From: Candidatus Poribacteria bacterium
Lineage (GTDB): Bacteria > Poribacteria > WGA-4E > WGA-3G
Length of the DNA: 43,229 nt
Assembly: GCA_003635185.1 (NCBI GenBank)
Contig: PYJA01000141.1
Span: 22,949-66,177 of the forward strand
Direction of reading: 5' to 3'
Shown here: in pieces, positions 1 to 8,411 of the stretch
Layout: each line of letters starts with the position of its first letter
Numbering within the stretch: the first letter of the stretch is position 1
Notes under the pieces: generated by a model
The model's input: only the letters and a program-made list of their open reading frames with translations
Databases searched by the model: none
Told to the model about the DNA's origin: nothing
Translations under genes and position numbers: made by a program

Positions 1-1
1 C

Positions 2-442
2 ATTGACAATCACGGGTTCATCATCTGCCCGATAACTGTGCAACCTGTCAACCGCCATGATACAAAACTTTTGCCTGAAGCATTTACCGGTCTTATAGAC
101 TGGACGCATCGTATTGGAATAGACCTGAGGGTTTCCCCGCTAACACTGGATTCTGCCTTTGATTCCAAAGAGAATCATCAGATTATCAAACAACACGGAC
201 TGCTCCCTGTGATTTATCCGAACCGGCGGAATACCAAAGAAGCTATTGCCTTCGCTCGCAAGTTCCGATGGTTTAACAAAGATATGGACAAAGAACGATA
301 TAAAGTAGAACGAACTTTCGGATGGCAAGGGACTTATCGGAAACTTGCACTGAGTTATGATAAACTCAAAGAAACCCGTTTAGGTTTTCGTAACTTAGCA
401 TATTCTATGATAAACTTTCGGGCAACTTTTAACGATTCTTAA
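2..442 (+). CDS. IS4/IS5-like DDE transposase, C-terminal part
   Basis: The reading frame is open to the left edge of the window (it reads IDNHGFIICPITVQ before the first possible GTG start at 38), so only the C-terminal ~146 residues are present and the start lies outside. The fragment shows a DSAFDSKENH segment and a late RYKVERTFGW block. The glutamate in this block is where IS4/IS5 transposases carry the third catalytic acidic residue, followed by a basic helix (YRKLALSYDK). These features are typical of the catalytic RNase H-fold domain of a DDE transposase, which cuts and rejoins the element's ends. The protein ends cleanly at TAA 440-442. Whether the full gene is intact cannot be judged. 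The exact IS family is uncertain. Confidence 0.8.
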   Translation: MDNHGFIICPITVQPVNRHDTKLLPEAFTGLIDWTHRIGIDLRVSPLTLDSAFDSKENHQIIKQHGLLPVIYPNRRNTKEAIAFARKFRWFNKDMDKERYKVERTFGWQGTYRKLALSYDKLKETRLGFRNLAYSMINFRATFNDS

Positions 443-830
443 CCCGTACTCGCTATGAGTTCTATTATTCCCCGCAACTTCTCTGAACATCAAGGTTTCT
501 ACAAAAACTTTACACACCCCGTTTATGTGTTGTCAGAATCTCGAAAATCGCGGAGAACCCGGAAGACGCGGATTATTCCTATCCACCTCTTGGACACACA
601 CCCAAGGAATCTATTCCGCATCAAACATGCGGACACCTTTAGCAGCAAACGGACGAAAAACGACTTGGCAGCACTAAAAACATAATCCGCGCATGAGGCG
701 TTGATTCGTCGTGTCCAATAATTATGGATTTTACTATAAGAGCACCCGTGTTTGTAATCGCGTAATTCATCTGAATATAGGATAAGCAATAGAAAGCACG
801 TATAAAATAGAAAATAAAGGAGATATTATC
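443..830. other. Intergenic stretch with degenerate repeat debris
   Basis: I see no convincing gene; the small open frames here have no ribosome site and no family resemblance. The stretch holds fragments of sequence also seen elsewhere in the window: GTGTTTGTAATCGCGTAATT (about 747-766) resembles 5832-5851, and the AATCGCGGA/TAATCCGCG words (around 547-580 and 682-692) belong to the inverted-repeat family at 22710-22855. It is probably eroded mobile-repeat sequence beyond the transposase end. Confidence 0.5.
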
Positions 831-2540
831 GTGGCACAACCTAACTTAGTTTTTGTTATTACAGATGACCAAGGCTACGGTGATTTAGGATGCACCGGAA
901 ACTCTGTTATCAACACGCCGAATTTAGACGCACTTGCAGGAGAGAGCGTCCAACTGCGAAACCTGCATGTCGGCCCTACCTGTTCCCCGACGCGCGCAGG
1001 CATCATGACCGGTAGATACTGCAACTCAACAGGTGTGTGGCATACCATCGGAGGCAGATCACTTCTACGAAGCGATGAGGTCACGATGGCAGATATTTTT
1101 AGCCGCAACGGTTATAAAACTGGCATGTTCGGCAAATGGCATCTCGGCGATAACTATCCGTTCCGTCCGCACGACCGCGGCTTTGAAGAGGCACTCTACC
1201 ACGGTGGGGGCGGTATCAGTCAAACGCCTGACTATTGGGGAAACGACTATTTTGATGATACCTACTTTAGCAATGGGTCTGAACAACCGTTTGAAGGGTA
1301 TTGTACAGATGTATGGTTTCAAGAGGGGATGAAATTTATTGAGCGGAATCAGAATCGTCCATTTTTCTGCTATATTCCAACCAATGCACCGCACGGTCCG
1401 TTCCGTGTTCCTGATGCCTATAGTGAGGTATACCGCAGGAAAGGAGAACCAGAATCGCGAGCTTGTTTCTATGGCATGATTACCAACATAGACGACAACA
1501 TGGCACGACTCCGACATCATCTCAAAGTGCTTGGACTTGAGGAAAATACTATCCTAATCTTTATGACCGATAACGGATCTGCTAATGGCTGCGATTTAGA
1601 TGGACAGCAGTTTGTCAAGTCTGGATACAATGCTGGGATGCGTGGTAAAAAAGGCTCACCTTATGAAGGTGGACATCGTGTGCCGCTTTTTATGCATTGG
1701 CCCGGCGGTAGCTTCTCACAAAAGAAAGAGGTTGACGAACTCACAGCTAACATTGATCTGCTGCCAACGTTAATTGACCTCTGCGATTTAGAGGTGTCTG
1801 ATTCCTCTCGTTTCCACGGCACCAGCATCGCACCGTTATTGCAAGATGAACCGGTGGAATGGGAAGATCGCGTGATTGTTACAGATTCACAACGGATTGA
1901 AAATCCGATTAAGTGGAGACAGAGTGCCACAATGTCTCAAAGATGGCGGCTTATCAATGGCACCGAACTTTATGACATCCAAGCAGACCCTGAACAACGA
2001 GAGGATATTGCTGGTGAACATCCCGAAGTTGTCGCAGAACTACGCGAGCATTATGAAGCATGGTGGACGTTAGTTTCGGAACGGTTTGATGAAGAGTGTC
2101 CAATTGTTATCGGCACCCAAAACGAGCAACTTGCATGTATAACGACACATGATTGGCACGGTAGTGGGAATGCTTGGAATCAAGGGTCAATACGGAACGG
2201 TATGGAATGCAACGGGTATTGGGCAATTGAGATTCCTGAAGATGGGGCGTATAGTTTCGAGTTGCGCCGCTGGCCCCGTGAAGAAAACAGAGCCATTACA
2301 GAAGGGATTCCTGGTGAGAAAATTGATCTCTATAACGGTGGCCGCGCATTAGATTTAAAATCTGCACAAATCCGTATTGGCGATCAGTCAGAGACACAAT
2401 CTATTGATCCTGATGCAGTTGGTGTAACCTTTACGTTCAACCTCAAAGCAGGACAAACACGTCTGCATACACTGTTCTCTGATGAAACAGGAGAATTGAC
2501 ACTTGGCGCATATTATGTCTATGTAAAACGAGTGATTTAA
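831..2540 (+). CDS. Arylsulfatase (formylglycine-type sulfatase)
   Basis: A 569-residue hydrolase of sulfate esters. The start is GTG at 831, placed by AAAGGAG about 8 bases upstream. Metal-binding DD lies at residues 12-13 (VITDDQGYGDLG), and the sulfatase signature C51-S-P-T-R carries the cysteine that a formylglycine-generating enzyme converts to the catalytic aldehyde. GKWHLG and FMTDNGS further on match the other active-site blocks. After about residue 430 there is an additional beta-rich tail (WHGSGNAWNQGS onward) of the kind seen on Planctomycete-type arylsulfatases. There is no signal peptide at the chosen start, unlike the three Tat-sulfatases at 30.7-37.0 kb, so it may act in the cytoplasm. 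The substrate cannot be told. No formylglycine-generating enzyme gene is in the window. Confidence 0.93.
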   Translation: MAQPNLVFVITDDQGYGDLGCTGNSVINTPNLDALAGESVQLRNLHVGPTCSPTRAGIMTGRYCNSTGVWHTIGGRSLLRSDEVTMADIFSRNGYKTGMFGKWHLGDNYPFRPHDRGFEEALYHGGGGISQTPDYWGNDYFDDTYFSNGSEQPFEGYCTDVWFQEGMKFIERNQNRPFFCYIPTNAPHGPFRVPDAYSEVYRRKGEPESRACFYGMITNIDDNMARLRHHLKVLGLEENTILIFMTDNGSANGCDLDGQQFVKSGYNAGMRGKKGSPYEGGHRVPLFMHWPGGSFSQKKEVDELTANIDLLPTLIDLCDLEVSDSSRFHGTSIAPLLQDEPVEWEDRVIVTDSQRIENPIKWRQSATMSQRWRLINGTELYDIQADPEQREDIAGEHPEVVAELREHYEAWWTLVSERFDEECPIVIGTQNEQLACITTHDWHGSGNAWNQGSIRNGMECNGYWAIEIPEDGAYSFELRRWPREENRAITEGIPGEKIDLYNGGRALDLKSAQIRIGDQSETQSIDPDAVGVTFTFNLKAGQTRLHTLFSDETGELTLGAYYVYVKRVI

Positions 2541-3005
2541 AATACAGAGTCCAAAAATGTTATGGGACAGCAGCCTGCTGTTCCATGCACCTTCTTTTCA
2601 ACGCCGCTTGCACAAAATCGTGCAATCATCTCTTCTGCTTGTTCCTTTTTGGGAATTTAATCTTGATATACCAGACTTATGAATAGAACCAATGGCAACT
2701 GCAAAGTAGTAAGCACATGCCGCGTGCTGTCCATCCAAAATGTGAAGCGGACGGCACGCGGATGAAGTTTAAATAAATATTTCAGTAAGGGGGCGAGGTT
2801 AGGAAACCTCGCCAGCAGCAGGTGTACATCTCTGCTGGCGAGGTTTCTAACCTCGCTAAATTACCCAATTTATTTTTTAATCTTCATGAGCGTGCCTGCT
2901 ACCTTTAAAAATGGAATATTCAGATAAAGAATTCAAATTTGCCTCAATTATGACAATCATGCAACCTTTCAACTTTTAAATCGCGTCATTAATTAGTGTA
3001 AACAC
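2541..3005. other. Intergenic region with gene remnant and palindromic element
   Basis: This holds no complete gene. On the minus strand, about 2537-2656 reads as roughly 39 clean codons containing KEQAEEMIARFCASGVEKKV with no start. It looks like the tail of a lost gene, and its stop overlaps the sulfatase stop. A GC-rich hairpin GGACAGCAG..CTGCTGTTCC sits at 2565-2585. The 126 bp element at 2762-2887 is described separately. It sits between GGCACGC and GCGTGCC, the two arms of a hairpin that appears uninterrupted at 5879-5897. Confidence 0.5.
2762..2887. repeat. 126 bp palindromic MITE-like element, copy 1
   Basis: The ends are ATGAAGTTTAAATAAAT on the left and ATTTATTTTTTAATCTTCAT on the right, which are imperfect inverted repeats. 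Inside are two strong hairpins, GGCGAGGTT-agg-AAACCTCGCC and a second formed around GCAGCAGG..CTGCTGG. Copy 2 at 8112-8238 is nearly identical and in the same orientation. It encodes no protein, so any movement would need a transposase acting in trans. Confidence 0.85.
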
Positions 3006-5741
3006 ATGCGTATAATGAGGTCTCTAATGAAAAAAAGCGATGCTGAATTAATTCACCAAATCTTATCTGGCAACGAGGCGGCTTTCAGTGACTTAGTCCA
3101 AAAATACCAAAAAAGCGTTCATGCGCTTGCATGGCGAAAAATCGGGGATTTCCATATCGCTGAAGAAATTACACAAGATATTTTCCTACATGTATACAAA
3201 AAACTGCCAACTCTGAAAGACTCGAATCAATTTGCGGGATGGTTATATGTGATCGCTAACAGACAATGCATTGCATGGCTGCGTAAGAAAAAACAGCCAG
3301 TGCAATCCCTTGAAGCCACAAGCCAAGATACATTAGAAGAAACAGCTTATGCGTGTTATATTTCGGAACAACGTGAAGAGGCGGAAGCTGAGCGCCGCCG
3401 CGAAATTGTTCAAAATCTACTGGAAAAGCTACCGGAAAGTGAACGCACGGTCATAATTCTGCACTACCTCGGAGAGATGACTTGCGAAGCGATTAGCAAG
3501 TTTTTAGGCGTGTCACCGAACACGGTTAAAAGTCGGTTGAGCCGCGCAAGAAAACGTCTAAGAGAGGAAGAATCTCTAATTCGTGAAACTCTTGGCACTG
3601 TCCCATTATCTCCGAATCTGACTGCAAATATCATGCGGGATATTAGCAACGTAGAACAGACACCCCCCTCAGTGAGTAAGCCGTTGTTACCATTCGGGGC
3701 TTTAGGTTCATCTGTCGTTCTAATTATTTTATTGCTGGGCGCGAGCAATCAATACCTGACTTACTTTCAATTGCCCTATAGTTTTGACGCGCAATCAGAA
3801 ACCGCTATTGAAATCGTTGAAGTATCCGTTTTTCACGACATACAGTCAAAACCTAATATGCAAAAGCGTGTTAGGAGTGATGCTACCCCTAATCAAACCA
3901 GCAAAGACGGTTTACAAAAAGGAAAATCATCTATGCAAAATAACCTTGCCCAAGATTCTACAAAATGGAAATTGCCGGAAGGTGCAAAAACGCGTCTCGG
4001 AAAAGGACACATATTTGATATGGTTCACTCACCTGATGGCAAACTACTTGCTGCCGCAGGAACGATCGGTATATGGATTTATGATGCACACACCGGTGAA
4101 GAACTCAATCTGCTCACAGAACACATGGAAAGTGCTTCAACAATCGCTTTCAGTCCTGATAACAGCCTTTTGGCAAGTGATGGAAAAGATAACACCATAC
4201 TGTTATGTGATCCGCATACAGGAAAACATAAAATGACTCTCACAGGACATACTGAAGGTATTAGTTCGGTAGCGTTTAGTCCCGATGGGAAAACACTGGC
4301 AAGTGGGAGTGAAGATGAAACAATCCGTTTGTGGGATGTGGTTACAGGAGAACAACTTCTTGTCTTTGCTGGACATGCGGGTCGTGTCTCTGAGGTCATA
4401 TATTCTCCAGATGGCGAAATGCTTGCCAGTCACGGCAGAGATGAAATGATTCATCTGTGGGATGCAGAAACTGGCGAATTCATACGCACGTTCACTGGAC
4501 ACACAGATTTAATTTGGTCTATAGCATATTCTCCTGACGGTAAAGCTATAGCAAGTGGCAGTGAGGACAGGACAATTCGGTTCTGGGATACCGACACCGG
4601 ACACCTTAAGACAACCTTAACACATACAACAAATTCCGACGGTGTCACGTTAGTCGTATTCAGTCCGGATGGACAAACTCTGGTTAGTGCCGATTACGCT
4701 GACGATATGATTCAGTTTTGGAATGTGGCTTCAGGTGAACGACTCGAAACCATAAAAAGCCCACCAGATACGACCAATCATATAGTGTTCTCCCCAGATG
4801 GTAGAACATTGGTAAATGCTGGCAGTGATGGTACAATTCGGTTCTGGGATGTTGCCACCACTAATCCGATTCGAACCCTTGATGGATATGCAGAAATGTT
4901 TCGTGATATGGCATATTCACCAGATGGAAATACACTTGCTACTGTAAGCACTGGTCCAAGCTTGCGATTATGGGATCCGCACACTGGCAGACTAAAAAAG
5001 ATCTACGCTCCAGGTTCGGTTAGTATCGCTTGTATTGCTTATGCTCCAGATGGCGTAACGCTTGCATGTGGACCTGGGCCAACTGAATATGACACAGTGT
5101 ATCTATTCAATACTGAAACAGGAGAGCGTGGACGCGTTTTCACAGGACACAAAAAGAATGGCGCTGTATCGGTAGCGTTTAGTCCTGATGGGCAAATACT
5201 TGCAAGTGGAGGCTCTGACGGTGCTATTCACTTATGGGATGTGTCTACCAGCAAAACCTTAAAAATACTTGAATGGCACAACGATTATGTCAGAACTTTG
5301 GCGTTTTCACCTGATGGAAAGATGCTTGTGAGTACAAGTGATTCAGGATCACGTTTTTGGAACATTGCCACTGGGGAGCCCGTAAAGGACCTTAAGGCGG
5401 ACACAATTGTACTTTCCCCGGATTGGGAAAAGTTTGTAAGCATTGATATGGTAAGTCGCATTACCCAATTTTGGAATATGGATAGTGAGGATCCGCTAAA
5501 GACTATCACATCAGAAGAAAAAACATACTTTCGGGCATATTCACCAGACGGGTGTACAATTGTTGGCATTGATTCGGACGGTCAATTATCGTTTTGTGAT
5601 GCCAGCACTGGTGAAGTAATTCATACTTTCGAGAATGGACATATACAAGGTGTCTGGTTTATGTCATATTCACCGGATGGACGCACCCTTGCCACTGGCG
5701 GATGGGACAGCACAGTTCTACTATGGGATGTTCCGCAGTAA
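3006..5741 (+). CDS. Membrane-anchored ECF sigma factor fused to a double WD40 propeller
   Basis: Three in-frame ATGs occur at 3006, 3015 and 3027. The last has GAGG six bases upstream and is the likeliest start (904 aa). In numbering from 3006, residues ~20-95 are sigma-70 region 2 (AELIHQILSGNEAAFSDLV, then QFAGWLYVIANRQ), and ~136-188 are region 4 with a helix-turn-helix (CEAISKFLGVSPNTVKSRLS). Residues ~226-246 form one hydrophobic helix (GSSVVLIILLL). Residues ~320-911 hold 14 WD40-type blades ending in xxxWD, enough for two seven-bladed propellers. The expected topology is sigma domain in the cytoplasm and propellers outside the membrane. No zinc-binding anti-sigma motif is visible. ECF-WD40 fusions are known in Planctomycetes; the signal is unknown. 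The next gene encodes a secreted paralogue of the propeller part. Confidence 0.92.
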   Translation: MRIMRSLMKKSDAELIHQILSGNEAAFSDLVQKYQKSVHALAWRKIGDFHIAEEITQDIFLHVYKKLPTLKDSNQFAGWLYVIANRQCIAWLRKKKQPVQSLEATSQDTLEETAYACYISEQREEAEAERRREIVQNLLEKLPESERTVIILHYLGEMTCEAISKFLGVSPNTVKSRLSRARKRLREEESLIRETLGTVPLSPNLTANIMRDISNVEQTPPSVSKPLLPFGALGSSVVLIILLLGASNQYLTYFQLPYSFDAQSETAIEIVEVSVFHDIQSKPNMQKRVRSDATPNQTSKDGLQKGKSSMQNNLAQDSTKWKLPEGAKTRLGKGHIFDMVHSPDGKLLAAAGTIGIWIYDAHTGEELNLLTEHMESASTIAFSPDNSLLASDGKDNTILLCDPHTGKHKMTLTGHTEGISSVAFSPDGKTLASGSEDETIRLWDVVTGEQLLVFAGHAGRVSEVIYSPDGEMLASHGRDEMIHLWDAETGEFIRTFTGHTDLIWSIAYSPDGKAIASGSEDRTIRFWDTDTGHLKTTLTHTTNSDGVTLVVFSPDGQTLVSADYADDMIQFWNVASGERLETIKSPPDTTNHIVFSPDGRTLVNAGSDGTIRFWDVATTNPIRTLDGYAEMFRDMAYSPDGNTLATVSTGPSLRLWDPHTGRLKKIYAPGSVSIACIAYAPDGVTLACGPGPTEYDTVYLFNTETGERGRVFTGHKKNGAVSVAFSPDGQILASGGSDGAIHLWDVSTSKTLKILEWHNDYVRTLAFSPDGKMLVSTSDSGSRFWNIATGEPVKDLKADTIVLSPDWEKFVSIDMVSRITQFWNMDSEDPLKTITSEEKTYFRAYSPDGCTIVGIDSDGQLSFCDASTGEVIHTFENGHIQGVWFMSYSPDGRTLATGGWDSTVLLWDVPQ

Positions 5742-6022
5742 GTACCATTGCATAATATAGTGAAAGCCATAATTATTTTTACGTTTTATTCTTATACCAT
5801 TTCTTAAAAATAACTGCCCTTTTAGAAATAGAGTGTTTGTAGTCGCGCAATTCATTGCGCCTCTTTGAACTTGTGGACGGCACACGGCGTGTGCCTACTA
5901 CCTTTAAGCGCATATTTAAATGGGAATTATTTATGCACACCCTCAATTAAATCATTATAATGTCTAATATGTCTAATATAAATATAGACAACAGACACAA
6001 TTTTCAAAGGAGTTTAAATTAC
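5742..6022. other. Spacer between the two WD40 genes with a small hairpin repeat
   Basis: There is no gene. The hairpin GGCACAC-ggc-GTGTGCC lies at about 5879-5895 and is followed by TACTACCTTTAA. The same unit, split by the 126 bp element, surrounds copy 1 (GGCACGC ... GCGTGCCTGCTACCTTTAA). The spacer also carries GTGTTTGTAGTCGCGCAATT at 5832-5851, related to 747-766. Confidence 0.55.
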
Positions 6023-8020
6023 ATGAAAATATTAAACATCGTCCTGGTTTTTTTGCCACTAATCTCTACATTCTATCTGTTAACTTTTTTGTCTGCCACT
6101 GCTTTCTCTCAAAACCATATCCACTTAGGACTACCAGCAGGTGCAAAAGCACGTCTCGGAAAAGGCAGAATACACCAGGTAAAGTATTTTCCTGATGGCA
6201 AACGCCTGGCTGTTGCTACTTCTATCGGTATCTGGATTTATGATGTTCAAACAGGGGAAGCACTTGACCTGCTTACAGGACATACGGAGCCGGTAAAAAC
6301 GATAGTATTCAGTCCAGATGGCGAAACTTTTGCTTCTGGGAGTAAGGACAACACTATTCGATTATGGGACACACGCACGGGTAAACTTAAGTCTACCTAT
6401 GTTGCCTATAAGCGCCAAAAAGGTGTCGCAAGAGGTGTTAATTTATTAGCGTTTAGTCCTTCCGGGAAAACACTCGCCAGTAACGGTGATATTTGGGTGA
6501 TCAAGATTTGGGATTTACTAACAGGAAATCCCATACAAACTTTCAGCTCTGATGTGAACCCACTAAGCGCAATGACATATTCCCCTGATGGTGCAATGCT
6601 CCTCACCATCGGTAGTGCTGAAAAAAACGAATCTCTGATTGAGTACTGGGATGCACAGACCGGTGATCATATAGAAGATGTTGTGATTGAAGAGAATTTC
6701 AATGCTGCAGCAATTTCACACGATTGTAAGATTCTTGCGACTGGTGATGATGGTAATCCACTTCAATTTTGGGATGTTGAGACGGGTAAACTCTTAAGAA
6801 GCTACACAGAGTGGGTAGGAGAGTTTAAATCAATGGAGTTTTCATCCGATGGGAAGACGCTCATCACAGGTAGCCGTTGGGATAGAGTTGATGTATGGGA
6901 GATAAGCACTGCAAAACTCCTGAGAAGCATGACACATGGAGATGAGGTCGTATCTGTGACGTATTCACCGGATGGAAAGACAATCGCAAGTGGAAGTGAC
7001 GATGGCACAATCCGGTTTTGGGATGCCGACACCGGTGATCTCATAAAAACCATTACTGGACACCTATATTCAGAATTCTACTCTGCAGCATATTCACCCG
7101 ATGGCAGCATGCTCACTTGCGGCAGCAAATCCGAAATTCAATTTTGGGATGCACAGACTGGTGAACGTTTAAAAACGATCAAAGAACCGAGTTGTGATGT
7201 CCATTCAATTGCATATTCTTCGGAGGCAAAGCTGCTCGCAACTGGTGGTACTTCTATGAAAGCGCGCTTATGGGACGTGCAGACCGGACGGTTCCTCGGC
7301 AGTTTTGCGGAACATAAGCATAAGACTTCTTACCCGTATAAGTTTACGATTCTTTCAGTAACATTTTCACCCGATGGCAGGACGCTTGCAAGCGGAGGTG
7401 GCCACAAAAGGTCTGGCAATGCTATCCAGAATACAATTAGTGAGAATAATATTGTTTCTTTGTGGAAAATTCGCATAGGCGAATTGTACCCAATTGGTGA
7501 ACGTTTGGCAACCTTTACCGAACATACGGACTGGGTCTCTGCGGTAGCATTTTCACCTGATGGCACTACACTTGCCAGTGGTAGCCAAGACAAGACAATT
7601 CAACTTTGGGATATAAACACGCGCAGCCACTTGAAAACGCTCACAGGACACGAAGACGGTGTTACCGCTGTGGTATATTCGCCAGATGGTAGCACACTTG
7701 TCAGTGGTAGTCAGGATGGGACTATTCGTTTATGGCACGCGCACACGGGCGACTTGATGCTGCCACCAATTGAAGGAGCGGGACAAGTAACTTCTTTGGC
7801 ATATTCTCCAGATGGGAATTTGCTTGCGAGTGGTAGTGAGGACGACAACGCTGTGCATGTCTGGAATGCACAGACTGGGAAACGCCTGCAAACCTTTACC
7901 GGACATACACAGAGCGTCAACGCTGTTGTGTTTTCTCCAGATGGCGAAACGCTTGCAAGTGTGAGTGAAGATGGCACAATTCTTTTGTGGGATCTCACAC
8001 AATTGGTAAGCGATCAATAA
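6023..8020 (+). CDS. Secreted WD40-repeat protein, paralogue of the sigma-fused propeller
   Basis: The frame is open from ATG 5960, but AAAGGAG at 6006-6012 places the start at ATG 6023, giving 665 residues that begin with a signal peptide (MKILNIVLVFLPLISTFYLL, cleavage near SATAFS-QNH). The mature part starts LPAGAKARLGKGRI, matching LPEGAKTRLGKGHI in the preceding sigma fusion. It contains 14 WD40 blades (for example FSPDGTTLASGSQDKTIQLW), consistent with two seven-bladed propellers. There is no catalytic domain. Such proteins are binding scaffolds. Being exported and adjacent to the sigma fusion, it could bind the same ligand or the sigma sensor itself; that is inference. The blade near residues 470-500 carries a long loop insertion (GGGHKRSGNAIQNTISENN). 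Confidence 0.9.
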   Translation: MKILNIVLVFLPLISTFYLLTFLSATAFSQNHIHLGLPAGAKARLGKGRIHQVKYFPDGKRLAVATSIGIWIYDVQTGEALDLLTGHTEPVKTIVFSPDGETFASGSKDNTIRLWDTRTGKLKSTYVAYKRQKGVARGVNLLAFSPSGKTLASNGDIWVIKIWDLLTGNPIQTFSSDVNPLSAMTYSPDGAMLLTIGSAEKNESLIEYWDAQTGDHIEDVVIEENFNAAAISHDCKILATGDDGNPLQFWDVETGKLLRSYTEWVGEFKSMEFSSDGKTLITGSRWDRVDVWEISTAKLLRSMTHGDEVVSVTYSPDGKTIASGSDDGTIRFWDADTGDLIKTITGHLYSEFYSAAYSPDGSMLTCGSKSEIQFWDAQTGERLKTIKEPSCDVHSIAYSSEAKLLATGGTSMKARLWDVQTGRFLGSFAEHKHKTSYPYKFTILSVTFSPDGRTLASGGGHKRSGNAIQNTISENNIVSLWKIRIGELYPIGERLATFTEHTDWVSAVAFSPDGTTLASGSQDKTIQLWDINTRSHLKTLTGHEDGVTAVVYSPDGSTLVSGSQDGTIRLWHAHTGDLMLPPIEGAGQVTSLAYSPDGNLLASGSEDDNAVHVWNAQTGKRLQTFTGHTQSVNAVVFSPDGETLASVSEDGTILLWDLTQLVSDQ

Positions 8021-8111
8021 CTATACTGGTATGGTTGGGAAACCACACCATAACTGTCAATTTAAGAAAAGAATTATGCGCTAAATGCCCCAGGCCGGTA
8101 GGTTCGGTTTG

Positions 8112-8238
8112 ATGAAGTTTAAATAAATATTTCGGTAAGGGGGCGAGGTTAGGAAACCTCGCCAGCAGCAGGTGTACACCACTGCTGGCAAGGTTTCCTA
8201 ACCTTGCCAAATTACCTAATTTATTTTTTAATCTTCAT
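8112..8238. repeat. 127 bp palindromic MITE-like element, copy 2
   Basis: It is nearly identical to 2762-2887 along its whole length and in the same orientation, with the same ATGAAG...CTTCAT ends. It is inserted between GGTTCGGTT and AACCGAACC, the two arms of another palindrome that occurs uninterrupted at 8335-8355 and 40690-40711. Confidence 0.85.
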
Positions 8239-8334
8239 GTAACCGAACCGGATCCTACACAGAAACCTTCACCTATCCTGTCCACTCAGCAGTGCTGCTG
8301 AACAAAACACCCAGGATTCGCCTGGGCTCAGTCC

Positions 8335-8355
8335 GGTTCGGTTACAAACCGAACC
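8335..8355. repeat. REP-like hairpin GGTTCGGTT-aca-AACCGAACC
   Basis: A perfect 9 bp stem with a 3-base loop, followed by TACCGGGCCTGG. It belongs to the same family as 8391-8411 and 40690-40711, and it is the family into which element copy 2 is inserted. Confidence 0.8.
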
Positions 8356-8390
8356 TACCGGGCCTGGATGCACGCTAAATTGACGCTTAT

Positions 8391-8411
8391 GGTTCGGTTA
8401 GAAACCGCACC
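8391..8411. repeat. REP-like hairpin GGTTCGGTT-aga-AACCGCACC
   Basis: Same family as 8335-8355 with one stem mismatch, followed by TACCGGCCTGGGG. Confidence 0.7.

Noticed and set aside
455-839. Small frames on both strands between the transposase and the sulfatase
   Set aside because: There is no ribosome site or recognisable composition, and they overlap repeat debris.
1065-1520. A 151-codon minus-strand frame inside the arylsulfatase gene
   Set aside because: It is antisense to sulfatase active-site blocks and has no ribosome site or family resemblance.
3006-3029. ATG 3006 as start of the sigma-WD40 protein
   Set aside because: Kept as the outer limit only; ATG 3027 has the better-placed GAGG ribosome site and gives a normal sigma N-terminus.
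4203-4502. Minus-strand frames running through the WD40 genes (also in 5.3-5.6, 6.8-7.1 and 7.7-8.0 kb)
   Set aside because: They repeat with the WD40 period (motifs such as PSGEY), as expected from the reverse complement of SPDG-type codons.
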